Source: JALYLC01 sp963743275 (lineage in GTDB: Bacteria; Actinomycetota; Thermoleophilia; Gaiellales; JALYLC01). From it: a stretch of DNA of 64,000 nucleotides. The stretch covers positions 11,452 through 75,451 of the forward strand of contig CAVUPB010000001.1 in NCBI GenBank assembly GCA_963743275.1, given 5' to 3'. The notes under the pieces were generated by a model. It was not told the DNA's origin, ran no database searches, and saw nothing but the letters and a program-made list of their open reading frames with translations. A program made the position numbers and the translations under genes. The number at the start of each line of letters is the position of its first letter. The first letter of the stretch is position 1. This document shows positions 18,302-26,025 of the stretch, piece by piece.

Positions 18302-18458
18302 GAAGCTCTGACTGAATGAGCGTGAGTGGCTGGGGTGGGTGGAGCGAGCAGGAGTGCCGGCCGCCTCGCAGGACAGGCGGGACGCCTTTCCAAGAGGCGG
18401 GCGGTGCTCCTGCGACGCCCCGCACCAGACGCCACGCTCATTCCGTGAGAGCTTCTCA
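18299..18458. repeat. 160-bp imperfect inverted repeat between convergent operons
   Basis: Left arm TGAGAAGCTCT (18299-18309) pairs with AGAGCTTCTCA (18448-18458), and GAATGAGCGTG (314-324 of the same kilobase) pairs with CACGCTCATTC (433-443), both about the same centre (18378.5), with a four-base mismatch between them. Further in, GCAGGAG/CTCCTGC and CCGCCTC/GAGGCGG continue the pairing with a small offset, and AGGCG/CGCCT closes the centre. It could act as a bidirectional terminator; its length and nested arms also suit a MITE-like or palindromic repeat element. No T-tract follows either arm. Confidence 0.75.
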
Positions 18459-18468
18459 AGGCCGGCGG

Positions 18469-19737
18469 TCAGATCGCGGGCGTCGTCCAGCGGTGGCGCA
18501 CGGCGACCGTGCCGCGCGACCAGCCGCGGTCGATCGGGCGGCCGTCCAGCAGGCCCTCCTCGACGTCGAACATCGCGGCTGCCTCGACGGCGTCCTGCAG
18601 GCGGTTCCCGGAGCGGATCTCGACGTCGACCCGGTAGCGCCCCGGCACGAGCGGCAGCTCGTCGATCGCGCACACGAAGCGATCGGGCGCCGCGCCGTCG
18701 TCGCGATCGCCCGGGGCGCCGACCGCGCTGCGGAACTCGGCCACCGCGTTGCCGAAGCTGTCGTGGATCGTGAAGCTGCAGGTCGTGCTGATCGACGACG
18801 ACGACAGCACGAACGCGAACGTGAGACCGGCGCCGGTCGTCGGCACCCCCGCTCCGTCGGCCCCGCAGGCGAGCTCGACCCGGGTGAGCTTCACGTCCTG
18901 GCGTCCCTTGCGGTCGGTGCGATCGCCCACATCGGTCGCCATCGCCTGCTCGAGGTCGCGCAGGTACAGCGCGACCGTCTCGTCGATCGGGCCGTCGAAG
19001 CGCAGGCCGCCGCGCTCGAGCAGCAGGCCGCGCTCGCAGAGCGCCTGGATCAGCGCCATGTTGTGACTCACGAAGATGACCGTTCGGCCCTCGCTCGCGA
19101 CCTCGCCCATCTTGCCGAGACAGCGCTTCTGGAAGGCGAGGTCGCCCACCGCGAGCACCTCGTCGACGAGCAGGATCTCGGGCTCGAGATAGGCCGCGAC
19201 GGCGAACGCGAGCCGCACCTGCATGCCGCTCGAGTAACGCTTGATGGGCGTGTCGAGCTGCGGGCCGATCTCGGCGAACTCGACGATGTCGTCGAACCTC
19301 CGGCGGATCTCGGCGCGCGGCATCCCCAGGATCGACCCGTACAGCGACACGTTCTCGCGCCCGGTCAGCTCCGGGTGGAACCCGGTTCCGACCTCGAGCA
19401 GCGACCCGACGCGGCCGCTGAGGCCGATGCGGCCGGCGCTCGGCTCGGTGATCCGCGAGAGGATCTTGAGCAGCGTCGACTTGCCCGCGCCGTTGCGGCC
19501 GATGACGCCGACGATGTCGCCGGCCCCGATCGCGAACGAGACGTCGCGCAGGGCCCAGAACGTGGTCTTCCGCGCGCGCTCCGGGCGCTCGCGCCCGGCG
19601 ACCGACGCCGCCGCGTCGAACCACGCGCGCGCGCCGCCCGCGATCGCGTCGCGCAGGGTCGCGTCGGAGTGGCGGTCCTCGTCGATCTCGAAGCACTTCG
19701 AGACGTTCTCGGCGCGGATGACGGTCGCGCTCGCCAC
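18469..19737 (-). CDS. Polysaccharide ABC exporter ATPase with Wzt-type C-terminal domain
   Basis: 422 aa. Walker A GRNGAGKST at residues 80-88, signature YSSGMQVRLAFAVA, Walker B PEILLVDEVLAVGD and switch His in VIFVSHNM are intact. The LSGRVGSLLEVGTGFHPELT segment is diagnostic for O-antigen/teichoic-acid exporters (Wzt/TagH). Residues about 275-422 form a beta-sandwich like the Wzt carbohydrate-binding domain, which reads a terminal modification of the glycan before export. It follows the permease directly (stop and start adjacent) in a leftward operon facing the synthesis genes. Confidence 0.9.
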   Translation of the reverse strand: MASATVIRAENVSKCFEIDEDRHSDATLRDAIAGGARAWFDAAASVAGRERPERARKTTFWALRDVSFAIGAGDIVGVIGRNGAGKSTLLKILSRITEPSAGRIGLSGRVGSLLEVGTGFHPELTGRENVSLYGSILGMPRAEIRRRFDDIVEFAEIGPQLDTPIKRYSSGMQVRLAFAVAAYLEPEILLVDEVLAVGDLAFQKRCLGKMGEVASEGRTVIFVSHNMALIQALCERGLLLERGGLRFDGPIDETVALYLRDLEQAMATDVGDRTDRKGRQDVKLTRVELACGADGAGVPTTGAGLTFAFVLSSSSISTTCSFTIHDSFGNAVAEFRSAVGAPGDRDDGAAPDRFVCAIDELPLVPGRYRVDVEIRSGNRLQDAVEAAAMFDVEEGLLDGRPIDRGWSRGTVAVRHRWTTPAI

Positions 19738-20667
19738 TCAGATCACGTCCGCGAAGTCGCGCTCGGTGCGGTTGAAGTACAGGTAGCCCGTGGCGAACAG
19801 GGCGAGGCCGCTCAGGATCGAGAGCGCGACCTGCCCGCCCTGCGGCTGGGCTCCCCCGGCGAGCGCCCAGCGGAACCCCTCGACGACGGTCGTCATCGGG
19901 TTGATGCCGTAGAGCGTCCGCCACGGCGCCGAGATCGAGGTCGTCGCGTAGACCACGGGCGTCGCGAAGAGCAGGGTCTGGACGAGGAACGGCACCACGA
20001 AGCGGATGTCGCGGTACTTGACGTTGAGCGCGGCGAGCCAGGCGCTCACCCCGACGGTCGTGAGGAAGGCGAGCCCGAGCAGCGGCACGAGCAGGAGCAC
20101 GCCGAGCAGCTGGGGCCCGGTGTCGTAGTAGGCCATCATCCCGATCAGCACGACGAACGCCAGGGCGAAATCGACGAGCCCGGCCAGGATCGGCGCCATC
20201 ACGAGATAGAGCCGCGGGAAGTAGACCTTCGTGATCAGCTGCGGATTGACCGTGAGGCTCGTCGAGGCGAGCTGCACGGCGTTGGCGAAGAAGAGCCACG
20301 GGACGAGCGCCGTGTAGGCGAAGATCGGGTACGGCATCCCGCCGGTGTCGATCCTCGCCACGTGCCCGAAGACGACGGTGAAGAGGATGACCGCCAGCAC
20401 CGGCTGGAGGATCGCCCAGCCCGCGCCGAGGACGGTCTGCTTGTAGCGCACCTTGATGTCGCGCCAGGTCAGGAAGTAGAGGAGCTCGCGGAACTGCGCG
20501 AGCTCGCCGACCCGCAGCGAGCGGAACCCCGTGGTCTTCTGCAGGACCTGCTCGAACGCCCCGGTCCAGTCGGACTCGGCCGGTTTCCCGATCTCGTTCG
20601 GCATTTCGACACTCGGACGCGCAGCCACGGTCCTCTCGATTCCCTCGCTCACCCCCGATATCGGCAC
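19738..20667 (-). CDS. Polysaccharide ABC exporter permease (Wzm/ABC-2 type)
   Basis: 309 aa from GTG 20667; ATG near 20604 (MPNEIGKPAES) is an alternative start. After a soluble N-terminus of about 60 residues comes LTWRDIKVRYKQTVLGAGWA, the amphipathic interface helix of ABC-2 exporters, then six membrane helices with AYTALVPWLFFANAV and NPMTTVVEGFRWAL. With the Wzt-type ATPase it forms the pump that carries a lipid-linked polysaccharide outward, most likely the product of the 8.7-18.3 kb genes. Confidence 0.9.
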   Translation of the reverse strand: MPISGVSEGIERTVAARPSVEMPNEIGKPAESDWTGAFEQVLQKTTGFRSLRVGELAQFRELLYFLTWRDIKVRYKQTVLGAGWAILQPVLAVILFTVVFGHVARIDTGGMPYPIFAYTALVPWLFFANAVQLASTSLTVNPQLITKVYFPRLYLVMAPILAGLVDFALAFVVLIGMMAYYDTGPQLLGVLLLVPLLGLAFLTTVGVSAWLAALNVKYRDIRFVVPFLVQTLLFATPVVYATTSISAPWRTLYGINPMTTVVEGFRWALAGGAQPQGGQVALSILSGLALFATGYLYFNRTERDFADVI

Positions 20668-20698
20668 GCGCGCGCGAGATCGTGAGCGGGGAGCGCGC

Positions 20699-21001
20699 TC
20701 AGCGGCCGAGCAGGCCGGGATTGCGCCCGGCGAACTCGTCGAACTCCGTGACGCCCGGTGCGCGCTCGATCGCCGCCTGGATGCGGGCGCACCAGGCGCG
20801 CGTCAGCGCGAGGTCGAACTTCCCGGGCACGCCGGCGGCCCGCGTGACCGCTCGCAGCCCCTCCGCCATGCGCTCGGCCCCCGCCTCGGCGCCGTCGCGG
20901 CGGAGGCACAGCCACGCGACCCTGACGTGCGCCCGGTGGTCGAAGTCCGCGACCGGGAGCGTTCCCGCGGCGAATGCCGCGAGCAGGTCGTCGTCGCTCA
21001 T
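20699..21001 (-). CDS. Small uncharacterised protein coupled to MarR
   Basis: 100 aa from ATG 21001, overlapping the MarR stop by four bases (ATGA). MSDDDLLAAFAAGTLPVADF, FDHRAHVRVAWLCLRRDG and a mostly helical remainder ending AGRNPGLLGR. I recall similar short proteins only as hypothetical. No signal, membrane segment or metal motif stands out apart from HRAH. Translational coupling to the MarR gene and control from its promoter suggest a role in the same response. Confidence 0.65.
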   Translation of the reverse strand: MSDDDLLAAFAAGTLPVADFDHRAHVRVAWLCLRRDGAEAGAERMAEGLRAVTRAAGVPGKFDLALTRAWCARIQAAIERAPGVTEFDEFAGRNPGLLGR

Positions 21002-21405
21002 CGGGCGTCGCCGCCCGGCGGGAAGCGAGCGAGCGCCGCGCGCAGCGCCTCCACGTCCCGCGCCGCGAGCGCGCCCTCGAGCGAGCCCATCGCGCGCAGC
21101 ACGCGATCGCGCGCGGCCTCGCCGTCGGGGGTGAGCACGGCCAGGACGGCGCGGCGATCCGCGGCGTCGGGCCGGCGTTCGAGCAGCCCGCGCTCGGCGA
21201 GCCGGTCGAGGACGCCGGTGAGCGTGGACGGGCGCTGCCCCGTCGCACGGACGAGCGCGCCGACCCGCGAGGACCGCTCGCTCCCGAAGCATCCGAGCGC
21301 GTTGACCTCGGCCGCGCTGAGGCCGCTGTCGCCGAGCGCGGCGTCCAGCGCGGCGAGCGCGCGGTGCGTGGCGCGCTCGAGCGCGAGTACGAGAGGCTCA
21401 TTCAT
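20998..21405 (-). CDS. MarR-family transcriptional regulator
   Basis: 135 aa. Helical dimerisation region, then LSAAEVNALGCFG, the winged helix-turn-helix SSRVGALVRATGQRPSTLTG and wing ERGLLERRPDAADRRAVLAV. This D-x-R-D/A-x-R wing is typical of MarR repressors answering small phenolic or oxidant signals. The start codon overlaps a perfect palindrome, and a consensus TATAAT lies only ten bases upstream on this strand, so the mRNA is leaderless or nearly so and strongly autoregulated. It is divergent from the selenoprotein gene, which it probably also controls. Confidence 0.85.
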   Translation of the reverse strand: MNEPLVLALERATHRALAALDAALGDSGLSAAEVNALGCFGSERSSRVGALVRATGQRPSTLTGVLDRLAERGLLERRPDAADRRAVLAVLTPDGEAARDRVLRAMGSLEGALAARDVEALRAALARFPPGGDAR

Positions 21406-21432
21406 ACGGATCCGTATTATACGGATCCGTAT
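21404..21432. promoter_or_regulatory. Tandem perfect palindromes, MarR operator and divergent promoter
   Basis: ATACGGATCCGTAT occurs at 21404-21417 and again at 21419-21432, each a perfect 14-bp palindrome, centres 15 bp apart. The bridge supplies TATAAT on the minus strand (21421-21416) for MarR, and the second palindrome covers the -35 region expected for the rightward TAGGCT -10 (21449-21454). Binding of MarR dimers would shut both promoters. Confidence 0.8.
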
Positions 21433-21448
21433 TACATCTGCGCGCTGG

Positions 21449-21454
21449 TAGGCT
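21449..21454 (+). promoter_or_regulatory. Putative -10 of the selenoprotein gene (leaderless)
   Basis: TAGGCT lies six bases before the GTG start at 21461, the same geometry as other probable leaderless promoters in this window. No Shine-Dalgarno is seen before the GTG. Confidence 0.5.
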
Positions 21455-21460
21455 CATCGC

Positions 21461-22078
21461 GTGGCTGCCCAGGAACCGGACACGCCCGGCGACTCGCCGC
21501 TGAGGATGGCCGACGTCCTCGCGTCGCCGTTCTACCGCGACCTCATGACGCCGGAGCTCGCCGCCGGCGAGCCCGCCGCCCCGTTTGCGCTGCCGAGGCC
21601 CGACGGCACGATCGTGCGCCTGGCCGACTTCGCCGGAGTCTCACCGGTCGCTCTGGCCTTCGGCTCCTACACCTGACCGCCCTTCCGCGCCCAGTTGGGC
21701 GCGCTGTCGCGGCTGCACCGGACGTACGGCGACCGGGTGGCGTTCTTCATCGTCTACATCCGCGAGGCGCATCCCGAGGACGGCTGGGTCCTGGCGGACA
21801 ACCGCGAGGCCGGCGTGCGCATCGAGGACCCGCGTTCGGAGGGCGAGCGCCAGGGCGTCGCCGAAACGTGCGCGACGCTCTTCTCGCTCGAGATCCCGGT
21901 GCTCGTCGACGGCATCGGGGACGAGGTCGCGCGCACCTACGGCGGTTGGCCGGAGCGGCTCTATCTGATCGACGCGGACGGCGCCATCGCCTACCAGGGC
22001 GAGGAGGGGCCGTTCGGATTCCACCCCGAGGAGCTCGAGGCGGCGATCGAGAGCGAGCTGGGCATCCGCCGGCGTTAG
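21461..22078 (+). CDS. Deiodinase-like thioredoxin-fold selenoprotein (in-frame TGA read as Sec72)
   Basis: 205 aa if TGA 21674-21676 is read as selenocysteine. The sequence around it is VALAFGSYT-Sec-PPFRAQLG, matching the active site of the iodothyronine deiodinase family (vertebrate FGSCT-Sec-PPF; bacterial relatives FGSYTCPPFR). The protein continues in the same frame without interruption: GDRVAFFIVYIREAHPEDGW, IPVLVDGIGDEVARTYGGWP and RLYLIDADGAIAYQGEEGPF, a thioredoxin fold throughout, to TAG 22076-22078. A SECIS-type hairpin follows the TGA. Start GTG 21461 is leaderless. Role probably redox (peroxide, persulfide or halogenated substrate); true deiodination is not implied. It is divergent from MarR and convergent with the next gene by four bases. 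Needs SelA, SelB, SelC and SelD, which lie elsewhere if present. Confidence 0.85.
21677..21703 (+). promoter_or_regulatory. Bacterial SECIS-like hairpin downstream of the Sec TGA
   Basis: CGCGCCC (21686-21692) pairs perfectly with GGGCGCG (21697-21703) around the loop AGTT. The loop begins 16 bases after the TGA and has G in its second position. Bacterial SECIS elements recognised by SelB are stem-loops inside the coding region about 16-37 bases after UGA with a G among the first two loop bases, so this fits at the short end of the range. Confidence 0.7.
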
Positions 22079-22503
22079 GCCGCCGGCGGCGGAATCGCTC
22101 CGACCTGGATCAGCAGCGAGAGGAAGTCGGCGACCGACCAGCGCTCGGCGCAGCGCTCGCCCGCGAAGCGCAGGATCGTGATGCCCGGGACGTCGACCGG
22201 CAGGCCCGTGGGCGGGACGCCCATGAACGCGCCGTCGTGGGTGCCGAGGAAGCGGAAGCCGAGCGTCAGGCGATCGCCGTCGACGAGCGCCTGCTCGACG
22301 GTCACGCGCGCGTCGGAGAAGCCCTCGAAGATCGCGCGGTAGAACTCCTTGACCGTCGCCTTGGGCGTGAGCGGCTCGGGCGTGTAGCCGTGCAGCACGA
22401 CGTCGTCGTGGTAGAGCATCTCGAAGTAGTCGTCGCGGCGCGCCGGGTCGTTGAAGGCGGCGATGGCCTTCTCGGCGGTCGCGATCATCTCCTCGCGCGT
22501 CAT
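22075..22503 (-). CDS. SnoaL-like (NTF2-fold) protein
   Basis: 142 aa. EMIATAEKAIAAFNDPARRD, MLYHDDVVLHGYTPEPLTPK, RAIFEGFSDARVTVEQALVD and FLGTHDGAFMGVPPTGLPVD follow the SnoaL-like/ester-cyclase pattern of a small alpha-beta cone. Members include polyketide cyclases, dehydratases and many proteins of unknown substrate. A strong purine-rich ribosome site (GGGAGGGG) precedes the ATG. Its stop overlaps the selenoprotein stop by four bases on the opposite strand. No clear operon partner. Confidence 0.75.
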   Translation of the reverse strand: MTREEMIATAEKAIAAFNDPARRDDYFEMLYHDDVVLHGYTPEPLTPKATVKEFYRAIFEGFSDARVTVEQALVDGDRLTLGFRFLGTHDGAFMGVPPTGLPVDVPGITILRFAGERCAERWSVADFLSLLIQVGAIPPPAA

Positions 22504-22572
22504 GGAACCCCTCCCCCTCGCGGATACGGATCGACCGCGAACTTCTTCGCAGGCGCCGCCGTGGCGGTTCGG

Positions 22573-25500
22573 CTAAGACGGGACGGCGAGGATCCGATCC
22601 CCCGCCACGCCGTGGAGGCGCGTGACCTTCCCGCCGGGATAGCGCACGACGAGCGTGCGCACGCTGGTCGCGCTCCCGAGCCCGAAGAACACGCGCGGGT
22701 CCTCGGAGGAGAGGTAGCTGCTGCCGGCCTGCACCTGGCGCACGAGCGTGCGCCCGTCCGGCAGCTCGGCGCTGACGGTCGCGCCCGGGTGGAAGCCCTT
22801 GAGCGAGACCTCCAGCCAGTGCCCGGACGTGTTGTGGTTCTCGAGCAGCAGCAGCGGTCCGCCGACGGTGTTGACGGCGACGTCGACGTTGCCGTCGTTG
22901 TCGAAGTCGGCCGCCGCGACGCCGCGCCCGTTGACGCGCGGGGTCTGCGCGAGGCCGACGAGGCCGCCCGCGTTCGCGAACTGGCCCGGAAGGCCCTGGC
23001 CCGCGAGGTTCTCGAGCGCCTGCACGGGGGCGGCGTCCTTCGCCAGGCTCATCACGGGGATCCCGCCGTTGGCGAGCACGAGATCGGGGTAGCCGTCGCG
23101 GTTGAGGTCGACCCACGAGTCGCCCCAGCCGGTGAAGTTCTTGCCGAAGGCCGGCGCGAAGCCGGGTCGCGCGCTCACGAACGCCCGCCCGCCCGCCGCG
23201 GCGGGCCGCGCCTGGAAGACCGCGTGCGTCTGGCCGCGCGAGTTGCTCACGAAGAGGTCGGTGGAGCCGTCCCCGCTGAAGTCGGCGGCGGCCACGCCCA
23301 TGCCCGCGTTGGCGTCGGCGACGCCCATGCGCGGGGCGCGATCGACGAGGCGGAAGCCGAGGCCCTTCGGGTCGGCCTTCGCGCCTCCCGGCCACGGGAC
23401 GTTCAGGTAGAGGCGGTTCGGATCCTCGTCGTTCGCGACGTAGAGGTCGAGACGGCCGTCGCCGTTGAAGTCGGAGAAGACGGCGCCGAGGCTGTGGTCG
23501 AAGTGCGACGCGGGCAGGCCCGCGGCGACGCTGACGTCGCGGAAGCGCGCGTGCCCGCGCCCGTCGGGCCCCTCGTTGAGGAAGAGCTCGCTGCGGACGC
23601 CCTCGTGGTTGCCCGGGAAACCGGCCACGGAGGTGGGGATCGGCGCGCCCATGTTCGTGTAGCCGGAGACGTAGAGATCGGGCCGGCCGTCGCCGTTCAC
23701 ATCGGCCACGGCGGCACCCGAGTGCCAGCCGAACGACGTGATGCCCGACGCGCGGGCGCCCTCGGTGAACGTCCCGTCGCCGTTGTTCCAGAGCAGCTTG
23801 TCGCCGACCGCGGAGGTGACGTAGAGGTCGGTGTGGCCGTCACCGTTGAAGTCGGCCGCGACGCAGCCCGTGCCGCGGATCTGCAGGTTCGCGCGCGAGC
23901 GCTTGCTGACGTCGGCGAACCTGCCGTGCAGGTTGTGGAAGAGCGCGCTGCGCGGCAGGCCGCCGTGCTTCTGCCAGGCGGGGATGTTCGCGTCGGCGTA
24001 CGAGTTGACGACGAACAGGTCCATCCAGCCGTCGCCGTCGTAGTCGAGCCAGCAGAGGCCGCCGCCCATCATCGCCGGCGCGTCGCTCGGGTCGGCGCCG
24101 AAGCGGAACGAGCCCTGGCGGAAGCGGAGGCCGACCTGCGCGGCGACGTCGCTGAGGCGGACGCCGGCGAAGCCGCGGGCTGCCGCGCGCGCCACCTGCG
24201 CGCTCACGACGGGCGTGGCGACCGCTGCCGGCGCGGCGGGGGCCGCGAGCGCGGCGATGCTCGCGTTGCGCGAGCGGACGATCCGGAAGCGGTCGCCCTG
24301 GAGCTGGAGGTCGAACGTCTGCACGAACCGCGCCGGCTCGCCGGAGCTGGCGGCCAGGTCGGCGCTGCCCGCGTACGTCGTGAGCACGACGCGGCCGCGG
24401 CATTCGGCGACGACGACGGGCGGCGCCTGGCCCTTGCCGGGCTCGAGATGCACGCGGATGCGGTCGATCTCGTAGGTCGGCACGCGCACGCCGCGCGTCG
24501 GAGCGGTGCGGATCTGCGACTGCAGGCCGGCCAGCCACGCGCCGCTCGCCGCCGAGGACGCGCGCGTGACGTCGCGCAGGCGCAGCGCATCGGCCTGCGC
24601 GTGCAGGTCGGCGACGACGTCGCGGGCGATCCGCAGCGCCGTTCCCCGGCCGAGCTGCGCGGACACCCCGGTCGAGCGCGCGATGGTCACCTGCGGCATG
24701 CGCGAGACGACCGGCATGGCGGCGGCGGGGCCGGCCGCGCCCGCGCTCGTGCGCGCCGGCACCCCGGCGAGCAGCAGCAGGCCGATGAACGCCGCCGTCC
24801 CGCCGAGCGCGACGGCCCCCGTCCCGCGCCAGGTCGTGCGCAGCCGCAGCGCCGCGAGCCGGCGGCTGCGCGCCTCCGCGCCGGGCGCGAGCTCGAGCAG
24901 GGCCCGCACCGTGCAGGCCACCGCGAGCGCGCCCAGCAGCGCGACCTTGGTGGCGAACTCGGTGCGCTGCGGTGCGATCAGCAGCGCCGCCGCCAGGCCG
25001 ATGCCGACCGCATAGAGCCGCCGCCCGAAGCGGCCGCCCGGGATCGTCTTCGGGTCGGTGATCATGAAGAACAGGAAGACGAGGAGCTCGGGCGACGACA
25101 CGAGCACCCACCAGAAGTACGCGCCCGTGATCGGGCCGAGGTGCCAGCGCGCGGTCATCTCGTGCCCGCTCAGCGCGAGCACGCCCATCCCGGCGGCGAA
25201 CGTGACCCAGAACAGCACGGCGATGCCGAGCAGCCGCAGCCGCGAGAGGATCGCGAGTCCCCCGGCGACGATGATCGCGAGCGCGAGCAGCATCCACCCC
25301 GACATCGGCGCCCACCAGAAGTCGAGCGGTTCCGCCCGGCTCGAGCCGAGCAGGAGGAAGCACAGCACGAGACCGAAGTTCGACGGGTTGAAGATGTGCC
25401 GGCCGCGCATCCGGATGAGGTGCTTGGAGAGCAGCGAGATGCCGGCCACCCCCGCGAAGATCCACCAGCCGCGCAGCGTCCACCAGTCGCCGTGCTGGGT

Positions 25501-25800
25501 GCCCGGCACGCGCAGGATGAAGGCGACGCCGTTGCCGGTCAGGAGCGCGCTGGCCGGCCACATGATCACCTTGTGCCGCCAGAGCGCGATGCCGAACTCG
25601 AGCGCGGCCGACGTGAGCAGCGCGACGAGGATCTGCGCGATCGAGAGCCGGAAGTCGAACGCGACCTGCCCGAGCACCTGCAGCGAGGTGATCGTCACCG
25701 CGAGATGCAGGCGCGGGTCGCGCGGCGACGGCAGCAGGACGGGATAGGCCCTGCCGCGGATTCGCACCGTCGGCTTACCGGCGAGGTCGGGCGCGCTCAT
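22573..25800 (-). CDS. UnbU/RnfD-like membrane domain fused to FG-GAP repeats and an UnbV/ASPIC domain
   Basis: 1075 aa. Residues 35-345 hold about ten membrane helices resembling NqrB/RnfD and the enediyne-cluster protein UnbU (IALWRHKVIMWPASALLTGN at 71-90, HIFNPSNFG at 135-143, FFMITDPKTIPGGR at 244-257). I do not find the flavin-attachment motif S/T-G-A-T of NqrB/RnfD. Residues 360-550 are a linker domain. Residues 555-960 carry seven FG-GAP/VCBS calcium loops (DYDGDGWMD, DFNGDGHTD, DVNGDGRPD, DFNGDGRLD, DFSGDGSTD, DLNRDGYPD, DFDNDGNVD), a beta-propeller outside the cell. Residues 985-1070 are an ASPIC/UnbV domain (GHWLEVSLKG, VVRYPGG). UnbU and UnbV are usually separate adjacent genes. 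A TAGCAT hexamer nine bases before the ATG suggests a leaderless transcript. Function unknown; possibly membrane redox coupled to a surface adhesin or cofactor. Confidence 0.8.
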   Translation of the reverse strand: MSAPDLAGKPTVRIRGRAYPVLLPSPRDPRLHLAVTITSLQVLGQVAFDFRLSIAQILVALLTSAALEFGIALWRHKVIMWPASALLTGNGVAFILRVPGTQHGDWWTLRGWWIFAGVAGISLLSKHLIRMRGRHIFNPSNFGLVLCFLLLGSSRAEPLDFWWAPMSGWMLLALAIIVAGGLAILSRLRLLGIAVLFWVTFAAGMGVLALSGHEMTARWHLGPITGAYFWWVLVSSPELLVFLFFMITDPKTIPGGRFGRRLYAVGIGLAAALLIAPQRTEFATKVALLGALAVACTVRALLELAPGAEARSRRLAALRLRTTWRGTGAVALGGTAAFIGLLLLAGVPARTSAGAAGPAAAMPVVSRMPQVTIARSTGVSAQLGRGTALRIARDVVADLHAQADALRLRDVTRASSAASGAWLAGLQSQIRTAPTRGVRVPTYEIDRIRVHLEPGKGQAPPVVVAECRGRVVLTTYAGSADLAASSGEPARFVQTFDLQLQGDRFRIVRSRNASIAALAAPAAPAAVATPVVSAQVARAAARGFAGVRLSDVAAQVGLRFRQGSFRFGADPSDAPAMMGGGLCWLDYDGDGWMDLFVVNSYADANIPAWQKHGGLPRSALFHNLHGRFADVSKRSRANLQIRGTGCVAADFNGDGHTDLYVTSAVGDKLLWNNGDGTFTEGARASGITSFGWHSGAAVADVNGDGRPDLYVSGYTNMGAPIPTSVAGFPGNHEGVRSELFLNEGPDGRGHARFRDVSVAAGLPASHFDHSLGAVFSDFNGDGRLDLYVANDEDPNRLYLNVPWPGGAKADPKGLGFRLVDRAPRMGVADANAGMGVAAADFSGDGSTDLFVSNSRGQTHAVFQARPAAAGGRAFVSARPGFAPAFGKNFTGWGDSWVDLNRDGYPDLVLANGGIPVMSLAKDAAPVQALENLAGQGLPGQFANAGGLVGLAQTPRVNGRGVAAADFDNDGNVDVAVNTVGGPLLLLENHNTSGHWLEVSLKGFHPGATVSAELPDGRTLVRQVQAGSSYLSSEDPRVFFGLGSATSVRTLVVRYPGGKVTRLHGVAGDRILAVPS

Positions 25801-25809
25801 GCCACCGCA

Positions 25810-25815
25810 ATGCTA
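25810..25815 (-). promoter_or_regulatory. Putative -10 (TAGCAT) of the UnbU-UnbV fusion gene
   Basis: On the minus strand TAGCAT stands nine bases before the ATG at 25800 and includes the stop codon of the upstream 70-aa gene. No ribosome site is seen. Confidence 0.4.
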
Positions 25816-26025
25816 CTCCCGTGCGGGCGAATCGCCCTCTCCGCGCGCGCGTGCGGCGAGGTGGCGCAGGAGTTCCGGATCGCTCGACCGCAACGTGTCG
25901 ACGGGCTCGCCGTGGCAGGTGCACAGCTCGACCACCGCCAGGCGCTCGCTCAGGATCTGGACGCGCCAGGTCGCGCCGGAGGCCTCCCAGCGCTGGAGCA
26001 CCGCAAGGGGCGCGTCGCCGCTCAC
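25813..26025 (-). CDS. Small uncharacterised protein with CTCHGEPVD motif
   Basis: 70 aa from GTG 26025, overlapping the cupin stop by four bases (GTGA). LQRWEASGATWRVQILSERL reads as a beta-hairpin and VVELCTCHGEPVDTLRSSDP carries a CxC-H motif that might bind a metal or form a disulfide; the rest is helical. I recognise no named family. Coupled to the cupin gene, so probably co-functional with it. Confidence 0.6.
   Translation of the reverse strand: MSGDAPLAVLQRWEASGATWRVQILSERLAVVELCTCHGEPVDTLRSSDPELLRHLAARARGEGDSPARE

Noticed and set aside
16226..20299. Very long open frame on the minus strand (over 1300 codons) crossing the glycosyltransferase genes
   Set aside because: Low stop-codon density is normal in very GC-rich DNA; it lies antisense to genes with strong family motifs and encodes Arg/Ala/Pro-rich text without domains. 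The same holds for long shadow frames at 20974-26073(+) and 56895-61661(-).
22573..25800. Part of an enediyne biosynthesis cluster, because of UnbU/UnbV similarity
   Set aside because: No polyketide synthase or other enediyne genes occur in the window.
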